Source: JAVVXB01 sp036651815
Lineage (GTDB): Bacteria > Bacillota > Clostridia > Christensenellales > CAG-138
Length of the DNA: 64,000 nucleotides
Reading direction: 5' to 3'
Assembly: GCA_036651815.1 (NCBI GenBank)
Contig: JAVVXB010000001.1
Coordinates: 91,208-155,207, forward strand
The number at the start of each line of letters is the position of its first letter. Position 1 is the stretch's first letter. Under the pieces are notes generated by a model. The model did no database searches, was not told the origin of the DNA, and saw nothing but the letters and a program-made list of their open reading frames with translations. Positions 53,619 through 61,825 of this stretch are shown in pieces. The position numbers and the translations under genes are program-made.

Positions 53619-54152
53619 ATGGGCATGGAAGAAGATAAGAAGAAAAAGAGAAAGAGCGTTTTAATGATACTAGGAATTACAGTAGGCGTAATATGTGTGG
53701 CAATATGTGCGCTTCTTATCTTTGATCAACAGCAGAGTAAATATGTTATGGATGCGACTGCCTTAAAAGGTTTTCTCCCGGGTAAAACACAAGAGCAGAT
53801 TGAAGCGGAACTAAATAGGATTGTAAAGGCTGGCGAACTCAATGTTTCGCTCAACAGGGATATTTTAGTGATAGATGGCGTTGGAAACGTATCAATAGAA
53901 AACACGCCAAATAACAATTATTGGATTAGAGTGGATATTACACTGAAGGATCAGGGCGACGATTCGAAACCGGTTTATTCGTCAGGAATGATCAGCCAGG
54001 GATTCTATATAGAAAAAGCGCCTTTTACAGGCGATGTACCGGCCGGGACACATGAGGCGATAGCGACAATCACCGCGCATTATCCTGAAACAGAAGAAGT
54101 GATGGGCATGGTGAATGTTGAAATATATGTAACGGGAAAACTTGAGGTATAA
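53619..54152 (+). CDS. Membrane-anchored accessory protein, paralogue 2
   Basis: A 177-residue protein: Lys-rich start, membrane helix at about 12-35, then the shared outer domain. It is clearly related to the next gene: FLPGKTQEQIEAELNRIVKAGELN, SLNRDILVIDGVGNVSIEN, then VDITLKDQG, AGTHEAIATITAHYPET and MVNVEIYVTG line up almost without gaps. Function unknown; the small outer domain resembles an Ig-like fold by strand pattern only. The start has GTGAGG upstream. The next gene begins after one base, so they are co-translated. Confidence 0.8.
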   Translation: MGMEEDKKKKRKSVLMILGITVGVICVAICALLIFDQQQSKYVMDATALKGFLPGKTQEQIEAELNRIVKAGELNVSLNRDILVIDGVGNVSIENTPNNNYWIRVDITLKDQGDDSKPVYSSGMISQGFYIEKAPFTGDVPAGTHEAIATITAHYPETEEVMGMVNVEIYVTGKLEV

Positions 54153-54153
54153 A

Positions 54154-54702
54154 ATGACGAATGCTAATCAGAAAAAAGAGAGGCAAAAAACGATAAAGAT
54201 CCTGATAACCATAGCGCTGGTGTTGATCGTTGCAATCATCGCCCTGCTGTTGTTTCGATATTGTAGCGGTATATCGGCCAATGCAAATAAAACGATTCTA
54301 GAGCTGGAAGACGAGGCTGCGCTCGGGACACTGCCAGGCAAAACGGAAGAAGAAATCCAAGAGATGCTCAATAGGCGCATCAAAGAGGGTGAATTCAATA
54401 TTTCAATCAATAGAGATATCTTAGTCAAGGATGGAAAAGGCAATGTTTCAATTGAGAACATTGAAAATAACAGATACCTTACACAGGTAGATATAGAAAT
54501 TACGCAAGATGGTGAATATAAGGGAAAGCTTGTATATCGCTCAAAGGTGATCAAGCAAGGTTACTTTGTGCAAGATGCGACGATGGATGAGATATTGCCA
54601 AATGGAACATACGCCGCAAGGGCAAGCGTATCAGCATATCACCCGGAGACCCATGAAAAAATTGGGAATGTGAACGTGGAGATATTTGTTACATATGCGT
54701 AG
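54154..54702 (+). CDS. Membrane-anchored accessory protein, paralogue 3
   Basis: A 182-residue protein with a basic N-terminus and a membrane helix at about 16-38, then the same outer domain as its neighbour (TLPGKTEEEIQEMLNRRIKEG, NISINRDILVKDGKGNVSIEN, VNVEIFVTYA). I chose ATG 54154 over the upstream in-frame start at 54142 because it follows GAGG and leaves a one-base gap to the previous stop. Three related helix-anchored proteins plus a lipoprotein form of the same domain in one operon suggest different positions in one assembly. Confidence 0.8.
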   Translation: MTNANQKKERQKTIKILITIALVLIVAIIALLLFRYCSGISANANKTILELEDEAALGTLPGKTEEEIQEMLNRRIKEGEFNISINRDILVKDGKGNVSIENIENNRYLTQVDIEITQDGEYKGKLVYRSKVIKQGYFVQDATMDEILPNGTYAARASVSAYHPETHEKIGNVNVEIFVTYA

Positions 54703-54721
54703 TGACAAGGGGTAACAGCAG

Positions 54722-55201
54722 ATGAAAAATAAAATATGGGTTTTGATTCTCTTAGGCGTCATACTACTGAACAGCGTGTGTCTGAGCGGGTGCCGACAGG
54801 GCGAAGGACAGGCGAAACCGTCACTGATCCTACCCAATAGAGATGAGATGACAAAGGAACAATACGAGAACAATATCGACGTTGCAAAGGCATCGTCTGG
54901 GCTTCTCTTGAACCAAACCCCATTGTTTGCTGATGAAAGTAGTGCGGGGAGCGTCCTTGTGGAGGTTAACGAAGATAATCCGTATGGGTTTACGGTGGAA
55001 TATGTGCTTGTAAGCTCGGGAGAAACAGTACTAAGCACAGGCTTGATCAAGCCGGGGTATAATTTGGAAACCAAAAAGCTGGATGTTGCTTTAGCAAAAG
55101 GAGAATATGAGTGCCTTGTAAAGCTAGTGGCATACGATCCCGTTACCTATCAAGAAATTGGTATGGCAACAAGACAGTCGTGGATCACGATAGAGAGATA
55201 G
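54722..55201 (+). CDS. Lipoprotein accessory protein, paralogue 4
   Basis: A 159-residue lipoprotein. The signal peptide ends in the lipobox LSGC (Cys24). The outer domain is a diverged version of the one in the three preceding accessory proteins: VEVNEDNPYGFTVEYVLVSSGETVLSTGLIKPGYNLE, then LAKGEYECLVKLVAYDPVTYQEIG corresponds to their GTHEAIATITAHYPETEEVMG. Here lipid replaces the membrane helix as the anchor. AAGGGG precedes the ATG. No known family. Confidence 0.78.
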   Translation: MKNKIWVLILLGVILLNSVCLSGCRQGEGQAKPSLILPNRDEMTKEQYENNIDVAKASSGLLLNQTPLFADESSAGSVLVEVNEDNPYGFTVEYVLVSSGETVLSTGLIKPGYNLETKKLDVALAKGEYECLVKLVAYDPVTYQEIGMATRQSWITIER

Positions 55202-55234
55202 CGTATGGATGGAAGATGGGAAGGGGAACGTCAT

Positions 55235-56392
55235 ATGAAATTATCATGTGCGGACATATTGAAAAGAGCGTTGGCGGCTTTGCTGGTAGCGTGTAGTATG
55301 ATATCTACCGTTGCTATGGCGGCCGATGATGGCCATACGTTTCCCGCGGGGATGCAGGATCAGGGGGTTGAGGGTGATACTGAATATGTAACGCCAGGTG
55401 AGGATGCTCACACCCATTTTGGCATGATTACAAGGTCGCTATATCCCATCGATTTCGATAAATATAATTTTATCGTTCGAATTTGGGAGGGCACCGACCA
55501 AGGCAAGCCAATATTTGCGGGAACTCCACAGGAATATGGCCAGCTCAGTGCGGAGCAACAGCGTAAATATCGAAAATTCGTAACAAATGCGGATGTACTG
55601 TTGTACCTCAATGGAAGTGGCGTTGCACAGACAAACGATCCTTTGGCAAGCGCATACGGGATATACGGTTTTAATGTCAAAGCGTTGAACAGCTTTGCGA
55701 TTGTTGTGAATAAAGCAGGATATGTACAATCATCAAGCCAGGGAAGGATGAATGGCGGTGATTTGGTTTTTGATGTATATCTTTTTAAAGAATCAGATAG
55801 TGATTTAGCATTTAATATTATTGAGGTGGAAGAAAAGTTGGGCTATTTTCCAGTGGACTCAAGAAAAAGACCACTGAGTTTTGAGCTAAAGATAAAGGAA
55901 AATGGCGTGTGGAGGCTGGCAACCGCAAGTGAACGTTCACAGGTCACTTGGGACATTAGTCCCTCGAGAAATATCGCTGGCTTTGAAAAATACACGTTGC
56001 TGCAGCTACTTAATATGGAAAACATGACAGGTTTCTATCAGGACGGCAACGCAAATCGGGCGCAGAGCAAGGTATTTTGGCCAAGTGCATCAGGCGTCAT
56101 CAATGTGCGAGCGACATACAAAGGAATTTATGACGAATGTGTGGTGATTATACCGGGCGATATTGATGCATCACACTCCATAACGGGAGCGGACAAGACT
56201 TTGATTCAAAACATTACATTGAACACAGATCGATGGAAGGCAATTGAGAACAATGCGCAGTGGAGTACATACCCATATGCCTTTAAGCTTGCTGATATGG
56301 ACAATAACGCCGTGGTAAATGGAAATGATGGGAATACCGTTTCGACCATTATGCTTGGAAATGCGCCAGACTATGGAAAGATACCTTATTAA
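55235..56392 (+). CDS. Secreted protein with C-terminal dockerin-like domain
   Basis: A 385-residue exported protein. The signal peptide ends AMA|AD at residue 29, the same site as the small secreted subunit. The mature N-terminus has EDAHTHFGM, like the subunit's GAHTYFGV. The middle (about 75-300) is beta-rich without a known motif. From about residue 307, two 12-residue Ca loops appear: D-I-D-A-S-H-S-I-T-G-A-D and D-M-D-N-N-A-V-V-N-G-N-D, each followed by a helix, the dockerin type I layout. Dockerins plug into cohesins. No catalytic domain is present, so the dockerin probably attaches this protein to a partner on the surface. ATG 55235 has AGGGGA upstream; an in-frame ATG at 55205 is less likely. 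Confidence 0.8.
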   Translation: MKLSCADILKRALAALLVACSMISTVAMAADDGHTFPAGMQDQGVEGDTEYVTPGEDAHTHFGMITRSLYPIDFDKYNFIVRIWEGTDQGKPIFAGTPQEYGQLSAEQQRKYRKFVTNADVLLYLNGSGVAQTNDPLASAYGIYGFNVKALNSFAIVVNKAGYVQSSSQGRMNGGDLVFDVYLFKESDSDLAFNIIEVEEKLGYFPVDSRKRPLSFELKIKENGVWRLATASERSQVTWDISPSRNIAGFEKYTLLQLLNMENMTGFYQDGNANRAQSKVFWPSASGVINVRATYKGIYDECVVIIPGDIDASHSITGADKTLIQNITLNTDRWKAIENNAQWSTYPYAFKLADMDNNAVVNGNDGNTVSTIMLGNAPDYGKIPY

Positions 56393-56410
56393 TCGAAAGG
56401 AACATTAAGA

Positions 56411-59400
56411 ATGAAAGTCAAGTTACTAAAGCGCATAATGACAGTTTGTCTTATGACATTGATGTTGCTTTCGTCATTTCCAGTGCCAGTCCTGGCTGTT
56501 TCGCCTGAAAAGGCTCAAAATGTAAACCCAGGTGCGATATCGACCTCAAATCTTGGCACGATCGTTTCGCTGATTGATTCCGTTGCGGAAAAGGAGTCTG
56601 GCAAGGGCACCTATAAAGCTACGGTTAGGGTCGAGTTTGCGGTTGATGCGAAGGATATTGATGTTCTTTTGGCGGTAGACAGCTTTTTGAGATATGATAA
56701 AGCACTGCTTCCAATTATATCAGCGGTACGTATGTATAAGGCGGATGGCAAAATAGACCAGAACGCATTTTGCGGAACCAATACAGTCGACGACGACAAT
56801 TTGGGCGCCGATGGAAAGGTACTGCCCGGAACGGTCAAGAACGTTCGTGCGATGCTATCGGCAGGACCAGCATCGGATATAACAGCAACAAATCATACGG
56901 TAGCGGTAGAATTTGATTTTACAGGTATCGTGGCAAACCCAGGAGATGCTATACCGGTTCAAATACAACCATGGGATGATCCCACAGATTTAGCGCTGAC
57001 ATTTTATGGATTTATGAAGCGCAGTGATAAAAACCAACCGTTTTATGCAAGAAAAGACGAGGTTCAAGTGCTGGCTATGACGGCAATCGACCTAAAAGCC
57101 GGCTATACGCGCTTTGCAGGCACGTTTAATCCAACGACACTTCAAGGCGGAGTGATTTATATTCCGCAGGATGCGACAAATCAAGCGACATTAACATACT
57201 CCTTGCGAGTGGGAGACCAAGGCGGAACATTTGTAGACCCGACAGTCTATCTCAATTTAAATAAGAACCAGCCCATAGGGGCGGCGCAGGTACCGAAAAT
57301 AGATGCTCTTTTGGCTGGGTGGAAACTCGATGGATACTATTTAAAAGCCATTCATGGGGTGACGGTGCAAAACCCGGTGAAGATGACGGCACAGGAGATG
57401 GCAGACTATCGATTGACAGCGGATACGGTCGTGGAGATTCGGACGTTCCCAGACGATTTTGGCGGGGGGGTAGATCGGGGCGACCCGGATAATATTGACG
57501 ATAGAACACAGACGCTTAAGGTAAACTATTCTATTCGTCATGGAGATAGCGGAACACCGGAATTCAGTGAAAAACAGTTGGCGTATGACTTCCGGGTGAA
57601 ACTGGAAAATATACCTAAAATCATTGGCATGGATGCTGGCTGGAAAATTGACGGCTATTATATTGGCAACGTCCGCTATGCGGCTGAGCAGTTAAGTGTG
57701 CACCCGCTCAATGCTGATACAAGGATAGAGATTCGTACTTATCCGGATAAGGATGATAACGGAAAAGATGATAGAACTCAGAAATATTGCCTAAGCTATA
57801 CCTTGAAAAAGGGCGATCAGGGGATACCGTCATTTTGGGATAGGAATATAGCATATGATTTCACGATAGGCATGATGAACATTCCAACGATAAAATTGCC
57901 GGGTGCGTGGAAACTCGATGGATATTATATCAACGGAACAAAATATAACCAGGCGGAACTGGCGGCAATAAAGCTTAACGACAACACAACGGTAGTCATC
58001 CATACTTACCCGGATGAGAATAAAAACGGGATAGACGACCGCCTTGAAGGCAAGGTGCAGGTTACATATACCTTGCGTGTGGGAGACAAGAATGCAATCA
58101 CCTTTGATAGAAGCGCTGCGCTTAACAAGGGAGCAGTTCTTGGAACAGAAAATGTTCCATCGGTAGTGATTCCTGAGGGATGGAAGATCGGAGGATATTA
58201 CATCGGAACCAGCGAGTATACGGCGGCGGAGTTGGCGACGCTGTCGATTACCGATAATCTCGCGGTGGTGATTCAAACTTATCCGGATAGCAATGGAAAC
58301 GGAACAGATGACAGATTGGAGAATTACTCGCTATCCTACGTTCTGAGAACGGGTGACAGCGGAACATTTGGAACGCCTACGACGGCAACGGTTTTATATG
58401 GCAGCAAGGTTACGGATGCGAATGTACCATCGGTAACCCTGCCGGCTGGCTGGGTATTGGATGGCTATTATATAAACGGTGCGAAATATACAGTTAAATC
58501 AGTCGCCGAATATACTGTCAAGGGGAATATAACGGTTATCGTTCAGACTTATCCGGATCAAGACGGCAATGGAAAGGATGACCGGGAAAAGGGTAGCCAT
58601 ACCATCACCTTTGGAACGCGTGCAGGAGATAATGCAACTTTGGAATTTAACAGAAGTCATGTTGTTGACGGGAGCGCTATTACCCAAGCAAAAGTACCTA
58701 ATATCGCTGTGCTTGAAGGTTGGGTCATGGACGGTTATTATGTAGGAAACAGAAAATATACAAAAGAGCAGATCGCAGCGGTCGTTCCGTCAGCGGAAAT
58801 GTTCGTTGAGGTAAGAACATATCCAGACAAAGATAAAAACGGGGTAGACGACAGAACCGAATCGGTCAATCTCAAGTTTGCCATCATAACCGGCAATGAA
58901 GGAACGCTTGCATTCGAAAATGTTACCATCAACAAGGCAGGATTGATTGGTGCTGTAAACGTTCCGGGCATCACTGTTCCGGATGGTTGGATGGTCGGAG
59001 GATATATCGTTGACGGTGTGGAATATTCAGCGGCACAGTTGGCGGGAATGAGAATTTTGTCGGATAAGGATATATCCGTTCGTACGTATAAGGCGGATGG
59101 AAAAACGATTGCGGTGACGGTGAATATTTCCTATGTATTAAGAAGCGGAGATAAAGAAGCAATCCAATTTTCAAGTAAAATTGTGGACAAAGATGCGGTA
59201 CTGACCATGGCAAACGTACCCTCGGTGACCCTGCCAAAGGACTGGGTATTGGATGGTTATTACATCGGCAATGTGAAATATTTGGCAGCAGAACTGGCGC
59301 AGTACAGACCGTCAGGGGATGCGGTGGTAGAGGTAAGAACCTATCCTGACGCAGATAAATCGGGGATTGATGACAGAATTGAAAAGATCAACGTAAAATA

Positions 59401-60001
59401 CATGATGCGCGGCGGCGATGAAGGTACATTGTCCTTTGCGCAAAAAACAGTAACCATCAATAAAGCGATTGGACTTGATCATGTCGCAGATGTTGCGCTG
59501 GCAAGTGGTTGGAAGTTGGATGGATATTATATTGGTAATACCATGTATACCAAAGCGACGCTTGCACAATATGCACCTTCTACAAGCATAGTGGTTGAAG
59601 TCAAAACATTCCCGGATAAAGATAACAACGCTATTGACGACAGAACCGAAAATATTACATTGTACTATGTAATGCGCAGCGGAGATCCTGGAATGTTGTC
59701 ATTCAATATAAAGAGTGTTCAAAAGGGTGTTGACATTGGGAGCAATGCAGTAGCCGTGGTTTCGGTGCAATATGGCTGGCAACTGGATGGTTACTATATC
59801 GCAGGTCAAAAGTATTCGGCAGAGCAGATTGCACGAATGAGCTTTTTGCGTGACACGCAGATCGAGGTGCGAACGGTCAAATCGCATGGATCGGACGGCC
59901 CCAAAACATCGGATTATATGTCGCTATTCGGTCTATTGGCAGTGATTATCAGCTGCATCATCCTGTTGATCGTGGTGACAAGAAAGAGAAAGAACAAGTA
60001 G
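56411..60001 (+). CDS. Wall-anchored surface protein with ten 90-residue repeats and sortase-type tail
   Basis: An 1,196-residue protein. The signal peptide is cut near residue 29 (VLA|VS). Residues about 45-235 form a beta-rich domain (YKATVRVEFAVDAKDIDVLL...FLRYDKALL, VAVEFDFTGIV) that recalls a cohesin fold. Ten repeats of about 90 residues follow, each with a YxLRxGDxG start, GWKLDGYYIGN in the middle and YPDxDxNGxDDR at the end, a Ca-loop-like motif; they resemble Listeria-Bacteroides/MucBP-type stalk repeats. The C-terminus has PKTSD, a membrane helix and a KRKNK tail: a sorting signal with Ser in place of Gly. The next gene is a class B sortase, the likely anchoring enzyme. Confidence 0.88.
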   Translation: MKVKLLKRIMTVCLMTLMLLSSFPVPVLAVSPEKAQNVNPGAISTSNLGTIVSLIDSVAEKESGKGTYKATVRVEFAVDAKDIDVLLAVDSFLRYDKALLPIISAVRMYKADGKIDQNAFCGTNTVDDDNLGADGKVLPGTVKNVRAMLSAGPASDITATNHTVAVEFDFTGIVANPGDAIPVQIQPWDDPTDLALTFYGFMKRSDKNQPFYARKDEVQVLAMTAIDLKAGYTRFAGTFNPTTLQGGVIYIPQDATNQATLTYSLRVGDQGGTFVDPTVYLNLNKNQPIGAAQVPKIDALLAGWKLDGYYLKAIHGVTVQNPVKMTAQEMADYRLTADTVVEIRTFPDDFGGGVDRGDPDNIDDRTQTLKVNYSIRHGDSGTPEFSEKQLAYDFRVKLENIPKIIGMDAGWKIDGYYIGNVRYAAEQLSVHPLNADTRIEIRTYPDKDDNGKDDRTQKYCLSYTLKKGDQGIPSFWDRNIAYDFTIGMMNIPTIKLPGAWKLDGYYINGTKYNQAELAAIKLNDNTTVVIHTYPDENKNGIDDRLEGKVQVTYTLRVGDKNAITFDRSAALNKGAVLGTENVPSVVIPEGWKIGGYYIGTSEYTAAELATLSITDNLAVVIQTYPDSNGNGTDDRLENYSLSYVLRTGDSGTFGTPTTATVLYGSKVTDANVPSVTLPAGWVLDGYYINGAKYTVKSVAEYTVKGNITVIVQTYPDQDGNGKDDREKGSHTITFGTRAGDNATLEFNRSHVVDGSAITQAKVPNIAVLEGWVMDGYYVGNRKYTKEQIAAVVPSAEMFVEVRTYPDKDKNGVDDRTESVNLKFAIITGNEGTLAFENVTINKAGLIGAVNVPGITVPDGWMVGGYIVDGVEYSAAQLAGMRILSDKDISVRTYKADGKTIAVTVNISYVLRSGDKEAIQFSSKIVDKDAVLTMANVPSVTLPKDWVLDGYYIGNVKYLAAELAQYRPSGDAVVEVRTYPDADKSGIDDRIEKINVKYMMRGGDEGTLSFAQKTVTINKAIGLDHVADVALASGWKLDGYYIGNTMYTKATLAQYAPSTSIVVEVKTFPDKDNNAIDDRTENITLYYVMRSGDPGMLSFNIKSVQKGVDIGSNAVAVVSVQYGWQLDGYYIAGQKYSAEQIARMSFLRDTQIEVRTVKSHGSDGPKTSDYMSLFGLLAVIISCIILLIVVTRKRKNK
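57190..59890 (+). repeat. Ten tandem stalk repeats in the wall-anchored protein
   Basis: Each unit is about 88-95 codons. Units 1, 7 and 10 lack the complete YPDxDxNGxDDR end; the others keep Asp at the loop positions. DNA identity between units is moderate, so the array is old. Confidence 0.85.
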
Positions 60002-60030
60002 AATAAAACGTATAGTGGATAAGCAAAAAG

Positions 60031-60068
60031 CATTGAGAGCGTTTCACAGATATGTGACGCTCTCAATG
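60031..60068 (+). terminator. Strong hairpin between the wall protein and sortase genes
   Basis: An 11-bp stem (60031-60041 with 60058-60068) extended inward by 5 bp after a 2-nt bulge. No T run follows, so it may be a processing or stability element that lowers sortase output relative to its substrate. Confidence 0.55.
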
Positions 60069-60097
60069 AAAGAAAAAGTCTGAAAGTGTATGATGCA

Positions 60098-60976
60098 ATG
60101 CTGCATAAACGTAGATACAGGGCGGTGGACACTCTTAGAATCATGATAGTAATTCTGAGCATATTGGTTATTATTTTGGCTTCTGCAGCGTTCATCACAG
60201 AAATCAGCCAATACGCTGCGGGCAATGAGTTCTATAGCGAGCTCAATCACGCAGGCGAGTCAACACGGGAAAAATTAGCGGCTGTGGATGTTGATCTTAG
60301 GAAATCCACGCATAGCAGCGCAGTGAGCATAGAGGATGAGCCTGCAATAGAATTGGAGCAAGCGGCTGCAGTCGGGATGGATCAAGAACCGGCAAGCGAA
60401 GCGAACCAGGAAACGATAAATAAACCAAAGCGTAAGACAGTGAGCGGGGCTGGGAACGCGGTTGCATGGATATATTCAGAAAATACCGTTATAGATTATC
60501 CTGTGATGCAGTGCAACGACAATAAATATTACTTAACACATTTGCCGGACGGAAGGAAAAATAATTGTGGAGCAATATTTATGGACAAGGATAATGCATC
60601 TGATTTTACAGACGACAATACCGTTCTCTATGGGCACCACATGAGAAGTGGCAGGATGTTTGCTTCACTGATGGGATATAAGGAACAGAGCTATTATGAA
60701 GGGCATAAGCGCTTGATGTTATATTTAACGGAAGAAACATATCTATTAGAGGTTTTTGCCGGATATATTTTGAACCCAAGCATGGACAAGATTCCATTGA
60801 ATTTTGTTGATAGCGATAGCTTTTTGCGCTATATAAACGAGGGAAAATCCAACTCAACCTTTAAAAGCGATGTAGAGGTTGCCGAGACAGATCGGATTGT
60901 TTCGTTATATACTTGCAGCTATGAATTTTCAGACGCCAAATATATCGTACAGTGCAAATTGACGAAGATGAATTAA
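60098..60976 (+). CDS. Class B sortase
   Basis: A 292-residue membrane-bound transpeptidase. One helix near residues 15-38 anchors it and an acidic linker follows. The catalytic domain has the class B blocks VAWIYSENTVIDYPVMQ, NNCGAIFMDKDN, VLYGHHM with His180, and LYTCSYEF with Cys273. The usual catalytic Arg, in NARxVxxGKL of class B enzymes, is Lys281 here (DAKYIVQCKL), an unusual change. ATG 60098 lacks an SD; GTG 60086 is an alternative with none better. It follows the PKTSD-bearing protein and should process it. The altered active site and altered sorting motif may have evolved together. Confidence 0.88.
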   Translation: MLHKRRYRAVDTLRIMIVILSILVIILASAAFITEISQYAAGNEFYSELNHAGESTREKLAAVDVDLRKSTHSSAVSIEDEPAIELEQAAAVGMDQEPASEANQETINKPKRKTVSGAGNAVAWIYSENTVIDYPVMQCNDNKYYLTHLPDGRKNNCGAIFMDKDNASDFTDDNTVLYGHHMRSGRMFASLMGYKEQSYYEGHKRLMLYLTEETYLLEVFAGYILNPSMDKIPLNFVDSDSFLRYINEGKSNSTFKSDVEVAETDRIVSLYTCSYEFSDAKYIVQCKLTKMN

Positions 60977-60997
60977 GGGGAATCGAGGAGTAATTAT

Positions 60998-61768
60998 ATG
61001 GAATTAATCGACAGGATATATAACGGAGATAGAGAGGCTCAAAGACAATTTATCAGCCGATACATGGCGGTTGTTTTTGAGGAAACAGCAAAAGCCGTAA
61101 ACGATTACGAACAATCTAAAAATATCGCAAAAAAGACATTTAAAGCCGCATTTGATAAAATCAAATCGGGTGTTGCACTAAGTGACGAAAGGCAGGTTAC
61201 TCAATGGTTAAAGGAGCTGGCAAACAGCGAAATTTATGGGCATAGTTATCATGCACAAATGGATAAACCATCCTATGTTTGGACGGACGTAAAGAATACA
61301 ACCAGTGCTGGCGACAGCTTTGGCGAAAGATTGATACAGGAAGCCAAAACCTGGCAGTATCGTGATCCTGCGCAGGACAATAGCCAACCAGTAAGCAATA
61401 GAAGAGCGGATGCGAGAAACATAGTCGAATCTATCAATTTCGGGCAAAACAGTAAAGATGCACAAAAGTCAAAGCCTAAGGATGTGAAAGTTTCAAGAGA
61501 ACGAAAGGAAACAAAAGAACATTCTGCAAAACCTGAAATAAGCTTCGATGATAAAAATGACAATAGGAAGATTGGAATTAAAAAGAACATATCTGACAAT
61601 GAAAAGAGAGAAGGCAAATTTGCGTATGCAGTTGCTGTATTCGTACTTACGATGTTGGCGGCTACGCTATTTTGGATATTTGTTGGCCTGCTGATGAGAG
61701 TGAATATCATTCCAAGTATTGATTTTGGGTATGAGTGGTTCAATACAAACGTATTCATGTTGTTTTAG
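60998..61768 (+). CDS. Membrane-anchored protein with sigma-70 region-2-like domain
   Basis: A 256-residue protein. The first 80 residues read like region 2 of an ECF-type sigma factor: ELIDRIYNGDREAQRQFISRYMAVVFEETAKAV, then a helix with KKTFKAAFDKIKSG and VTQWLKELANSEI. Region 4 is absent. A charged linker with many Lys, Asp and Ser residues follows (about 105-205) and then one membrane helix (about 208-232) with a short outer tail. It is placed like an anti-sigma or sigma-like signalling protein between the sortase and the NlpC/P60 gene. It may be a cytoplasmic sensor arm or scaffold rather than a true sigma factor. GAGGAG 7 nt upstream gives a strong start. Family not recognised. Confidence 0.7.
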   Translation: MELIDRIYNGDREAQRQFISRYMAVVFEETAKAVNDYEQSKNIAKKTFKAAFDKIKSGVALSDERQVTQWLKELANSEIYGHSYHAQMDKPSYVWTDVKNTTSAGDSFGERLIQEAKTWQYRDPAQDNSQPVSNRRADARNIVESINFGQNSKDAQKSKPKDVKVSRERKETKEHSAKPEISFDDKNDNRKIGIKKNISDNEKREGKFAYAVAVFVLTMLAATLFWIFVGLLMRVNIIPSIDFGYEWFNTNVFMLF

Positions 61769-61813
61769 GGCAAACTCCTAAAATACGGATACGGCTCTGC
61801 AAACGATAAGCGG

Positions 61814-61819
61814 TACAAT
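61814..61819 (+). promoter_or_regulatory. Possible -10 box before the NlpC/P60 gene
   Basis: TACAAT ends 6 nt before ATG 61826 and no SD is present, the same spacing as the DUF5685 gene. There is no good -35, so this is tentative. Confidence 0.3.
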
Positions 61820-61825
61820 CATGTT

